NCBI GenBank assembly: GCA_026261815.1
Contig: JAMPIT010000437.1
Span: 5,592,001-5,656,000, forward strand
DNA: 64,000 nt
Direction: 5' to 3'
Origin: Monarcha castaneiventris obscurior
Taxonomy: Eukaryota; Chordata; Aves; Passeriformes; Monarchidae
Under the pieces are notes generated by a model. It saw nothing but the letters and a program-made list of their open reading frames with translations. It did no database searches and was not told where the DNA came from. The position numbers and the translations under genes are program-made. Positions 59,791-64,000 of this stretch are shown here, piece by piece (position 1 is the first letter of the stretch; the number at the start of each line of letters is the position of its first letter).

Positions 59791-62700
59791 GTAGTCAGCA
59801 ACAAAAACAAGGCTGAAGAGTTCAGTATGGTCTTTATCTCAGGTAGGGGTCAGTGCTGTCTTTACTGTATGGTTGAAAAACCTGTGAGAAATTGAGTAAA
59901 TGTTAATTAAAAAATGTTGTGGGCTGCAGACAACATTTCCATTAAAATTAAATTTAAATGGAGAGTTCTGAAGCAGTTTTGCTGGAGCTAGAGCCATCAG
60001 ATCAGAATGATGCTGAGTAGTTTAGATGGTCTGATGTACACAGCAGAATGCCAATATTTGATTGTTATATACCACACTTGTTTGACCTACTGTGGCTTTG
60101 TGTCTGTTTCCAGAAATTATCCCAGTTTTATCTTAACGTAATGTTTTTCTAACTGCCCTAATGTTTACAGAGCAATATTTAGAACATGGCAAAAAACATG
60201 GAAGCAGAATGATGCCCATATTTTATCTGATGCATGTAATATTCATTCTGAAGAAGGATGATTTTGTTAGCTGCTATTTTTCATTGTAAAAATTAACGGG
60301 TGGTTGTGTACATTTCTTGGCTAAATTTTAGCTAGTATTTGTCTTTGCTTCTCATTTCCTACCTGGCAAACATTTGAATGTGTTATCCCAAGAAAGAGAT
60401 GGAGCCTGTGATCGTGATTATTAATTGTGGAAAAGTAAGTAACTGTCAGTAACACTTTAAAAACTTGTTAGCCAGATACTTGTCTATATGTATGTGTTGC
60501 TTGGTTTTGTTGGCTTCAGCAGAAATTTATCATTCTCTTTGAAATGTGGAACATCTTAAAGGAAAGACAGACTCTTAGCATTTGCAAACCCCAAGATACC
60601 AGAACTTGGTTTGCAATCATAAAGAGAAGCAGTCATACCCAAGAGACATCACTGCTGGACTAAGAAAAATGTTTGCCAATCAGCAATATATGATGAATAA
60701 TGAAAAATATTTGTCATCTCCCCGAAATTGGGGCATTGCAATACAAGTTGTACAGCTGTTATTGTTTAATTGCAGCTGGATTAATAAAATGTAATTTTTA
60801 CAGCCCATTTGCAATATACCACTGGGGAATACCTTTTATTACCACTTTGGGTGTCTTTTAGTTAATAATTTGTGCCTTTTGAGCATAAGTGTTTGGCTTC
60901 AAATCCCAGATACAAGTTTATTAAAAATTGTAATAGTTCTTAGAGACTATAAAATGAAATGAAGTGCACAAAATGTGCATTTCCAGTGCTTGAGTTTAAA
61001 ATCATTTTTTTACTTGACTAATTTCAGTATTTCCAAGATTAGAAAGTATTGAATTTAAATAATTATTAAATATTTAATTTGCTAGACATACAGCATTATT
61101 TTCAATAGATTATTTATATTTGTTAGTAATTAAAGATTCAGAATGGCACTGAGAGGATGTTGTCATAATATGTGATTTTTAAAACTTGCCCAATATTTAT
61201 GCAAAGCAGTGGCAGTGAAGGGAAACAGAACTGATATTTGAAGTCAGAAACAAGAACGAGACAGTAGTTAAATGATCTGATTTACAGAATAAGGCTGACC
61301 TGGTCAAAAATAATTGACAAGCCTTTTACAGATAAACTGGGCCTTGTTGCTGGTTGAATGGGATCTCCTGTTAAAGTCAAGGGTGAATCAGTTCTTGGCT
61401 GATTTCCCTTTCCTTATTACTGACAAATTCTCTAAGCAAGTGTCAGAGATGCAAAGCTACCTCTGGACAAAAACACTTCCTTACAAATTCCCTCAGACAA
61501 CTGGAGTGATTTCTCAGTTACCTGTGAAAAGCAGCACCTCTCCAGCCTCTGTGCTCCACATTCAGGTGCTTGTATCTCTTTGCCCTCCACATCCAGCCAT
61601 CGCTCCCATTCAATTATTCTGAAATACAAAGAAACAAAACCCTCTCTTACTTTTGGGATGTGGGACCTTTGCCTCCACTTGGATTATTTTCAAGTTTTAA
61701 GCTGGTGGTACACAAAGGTGAGAAGGTGCCACGGTGCAGATGTTGCTGCTTGATGCTGTGAATGTGCTGCTCTTTCTGCTGTTCTCTTGGCAGTCTATCT
61801 CAGCAGACACAAGTAAAAATTGATATTTTTGGGATGGAAAATGTTGAACATGCTCTTCTCCAAGTGGGACAAGGTTTTTTGACTGGTTAAACAAGCATGA
61901 TACCTGGTGATTCCAGTCCTGTTCCTTTTACAGCAGAGTATTATAACTCAGTTGGTTAAATTGAGCAAATATTCCTAGAATGAGAGGTAAACAAATAGTT
62001 CTACTATGAGCATTTAAAGGAGCTTACTAAAACCATGTTCACTGTTCTCTCTGCTTAAACAAAAAAAAAAAAAAAAAAACCACCCCAAAAATAATGCTTT
62101 AGTAAATGCTTGGAAAAAGAGTCACAGAACCCTTAATCCAAATTCTGTCAGTGTCAGGGGGAAGGCTGAAGAGGAGGAGGCCTAAGAAAGATGATACTCT
62201 GCAATATTCAGAGAAACTCAATATCAGAATTAGATTTTTCCAAGAAAATTGATTCTGTTCCTTGTTACAGCAGTGCTTAGAGCACAGGTGAGTTAAGCGT
62301 GTGCAGCAACCAACCCCACCTCGTAAAAGGTGCACTGTGGTCTTGCAGTCATTGTCCAGCACTTGTACATAATTACAAGCAACTAACCCTACCTTTTTAA
62401 AAGTGGTGATATTTATCATGATTATCTGAGCAGAGAAATGGAAAAGCAGCTTTGCTGTAGTGTTACCATAGTGGCCAGCCATATTTTAGATTGAATACAT
62501 GCCTGTTATTCCTTCATTCTAAGATTTTACTCTGAATATTGAAATTGGTCTGTGTCAGGGAAGCCCTCCCCCATCTTTAGTTCATTCCATTATCCAAGGT
62601 AATGGGTCACAGGACAGGATTAACACAGCCCTTCTATGGATGAATGTACAATTTAGAACAAGACTAAGGTGAGAATAGACAAAGGTGGAGAGCTTGCTCT

Positions 62701-64000
62701 AGGCAAACACTAAATGTGATGCCTCTCCTACCCTCTGAGATAAATCCTCTTATCACTGAGCATTGTGTGGAAGGGAGGGATAAAAGATGAACCTATTCCT
62801 CACTGAAACAGGAATTTGCTTAAAGTGAGGGCACAGAGTAAAAGGAACTATGTTAAACTTGAACTGTAATTGCTGCATCTGTGTCAGGGTTTGAAGGATC
62901 ATGCACTGCACAAAGCTTCAATAGTAGAGCAGTCCAGCTGTAGTCCTGCTTTTTTTGTTCCTATTTTACTTGCTGTGTAATGAGTGAACTTGACTGGGTT
63001 GCTTTACATGGGATGATAGTACTTGTGTGAAGAGAATTAATTTTGTGTTTTTTAGGTCTTTAAAGAATTTGATCTTGAAAACAAAAGCAATAAATATGAG
63101 CTTGCTGTATCTCCCGCCAGATAATTTTGTCTGAATTTAATATTTGAAAGAGTCAGAGTGAAGAAGGGAATGACCCAACCTTCAGATATTCCCACATGTC
63201 ATGTGACTGTCAGTAAAACAAGATTTGCCTTGTATGGGCACTTGTTATTAAAGCTTGACCATGGGAATCCTGGCTGAATCTGGGTTTCTGTTAGACAGCT
63301 TGACACATGACTCGCTCGGTACTCGCAAAAAATCTATAAGGTTTGATTTTTAATCACAGGAGGTAGTACAGACAGATGCTCGCCGCTTGTGTTCAGTAAT
63401 ACCCCAGTGGAAAAGCTGCTGCATGATCTCCTGTGAATTAATTTTTCCTGGTAATTAATTGTCTGAAAGCATGGGGGGGTAAGCTAGGAGAAATTCTTCA
63501 TGACTGTAGCAGCACCTGGAGGAGAAGGTTAAGGTGTAGAAAGTCCATTAAGCTGCTGACTCTTGTTTGTGCCTTCTGAAAATTCTCCTGTTTCTTTATT
63601 TTCACAGGCATATGACAATGAGGGGCACTGATTTAAAGCACATTAGTAATTTAGATTTGCTTGTGGTGTTAGCAGTCAGATGTGTATTTTTATTATCTCG
63701 AGGCACTGAGGAAATTGGCTGTGAGCATTTATATTAAGCATTGTTCTGGCTCCACATTTTCCGGTGTGTTCGTGGCCATGCCATTGTACACCCTTGGTGA
63801 ATACAAAGATGCTTATGAAATGTTAAGGCTGAGTGTATTTAATTTCATGTCAAGAAGGACTCCCTGCCATAGTGTTCAGCTGAGCTATTGTGAATAACTG
63901 TCAGTCTCAACACTGACATAAAGCACTTTGTGTGTGTGTGTGATGTGAGTTTTTGTGGATTCCAAGCCCCTTTTTTAATGTATTTTAAAATTCTAGAACA
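59791..64000. other. Unique AT-rich DNA, no gene recognised
   Basis: No recognisable exon, RNA gene or transposon. It includes A19 at 62061-62079, a short TG run near 63929-63941, and an 8-base perfect inverted repeat AATGTTGT/ACAACATT near 59914-59938 (upstream arm inside 'aaaaaatgttgtgg'). Open frames here are short and unremarkable. Confidence 0.5.
62061..62079 (+). repeat. Poly-A run (A19)
   Basis: Nineteen consecutive A followed by ccaccccaaaa. A simple repeat with no retroposon body seen. Confidence 0.95.

Noticed and set aside
62099..62482. Minus-strand 127-codon frame with several cysteines
   Set aside because: No recognised domain, and flanked by simple sequence; within chance expectation for 64 kb.
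1..64000. CRISPR arrays, bacterial operons, tRNA or rRNA genes
   Set aside because: No spaced direct repeats of CRISPR type, no bacterial gene density and no cloverleaf or rRNA sequence recognised; the repeats and ERV are those of a vertebrate genome.

Overview
The window looks like non-coding nuclear DNA from a bird, probably a songbird, though the species cannot be fixed from sequence alone. The evidence is at least seven fragments of CR1 non-LTR retrotransposons with the bird-typical 3' end (ATTCTATGATT-like), avian endogenous-retrovirus LTR fragments, no mammalian-type SINEs, and AT-rich unique sequence. I recognise no host protein-coding exon, rRNA or tRNA gene. Most short open frames are of the length expected by chance in 64 kb.

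Layout. Bases 1-41169 are mostly unique AT-rich intergenic or intronic DNA carrying CR1 pieces near 7.6, 25.0, 30.9, 31.3, 33.5 and 37.7 kb, some simple repeats and a few small duplications. Bases 41170-49232 are one provirus-like endogenous retrovirus (ERV) on the + strand, with two LTRs of about 620 bp, an imperfect 5-bp target duplication, a primer-binding site resembling that for tRNA-Pro, and decayed pol and env genes of gammaretrovirus-like type. Bases 49233-64000 are again mostly unique DNA, with a minus-strand CR1 copy (55.3 kb), a 133-bp near-perfect palindrome (57.1 kb), an ERVL-like LTR fragment (59.6 kb) and simple repeats.

The ERV is the centre of interest. Recognisable gag, protease and the catalytic half of reverse transcriptase are absent. 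In their place, between leader and pol, are a complete 121-codon frame for a small cysteine-rich, zinc-finger-like basic protein and about 1 kb of sequence I cannot assign. Pol survives as RT thumb/connection (frameshifted), RNase H (all four catalytic acidic residues present) and the integrase zinc-binding domain. The integrase core is cut off after its first catalytic motif by a 50/51-bp minisatellite that changes from a simple 51-bp array into a 101-bp higher-order array. The env gene is split by a minus-strand LTR fragment of another ERV family, whose presumed U3 carries four 109-bp tandem copies, each with an AP-1 consensus. The transmembrane part of env is still open to its stop codon. 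The two LTRs differ by about 4% in my hand alignment, so the insertion is not recent but the element has kept several open stretches.

Confidence is high for the ERV, its LTRs, RNase H and the main CR1 copies; moderate for the minus-strand LTR and the zinc-finger-like frame; low for conserved-noncoding candidates.
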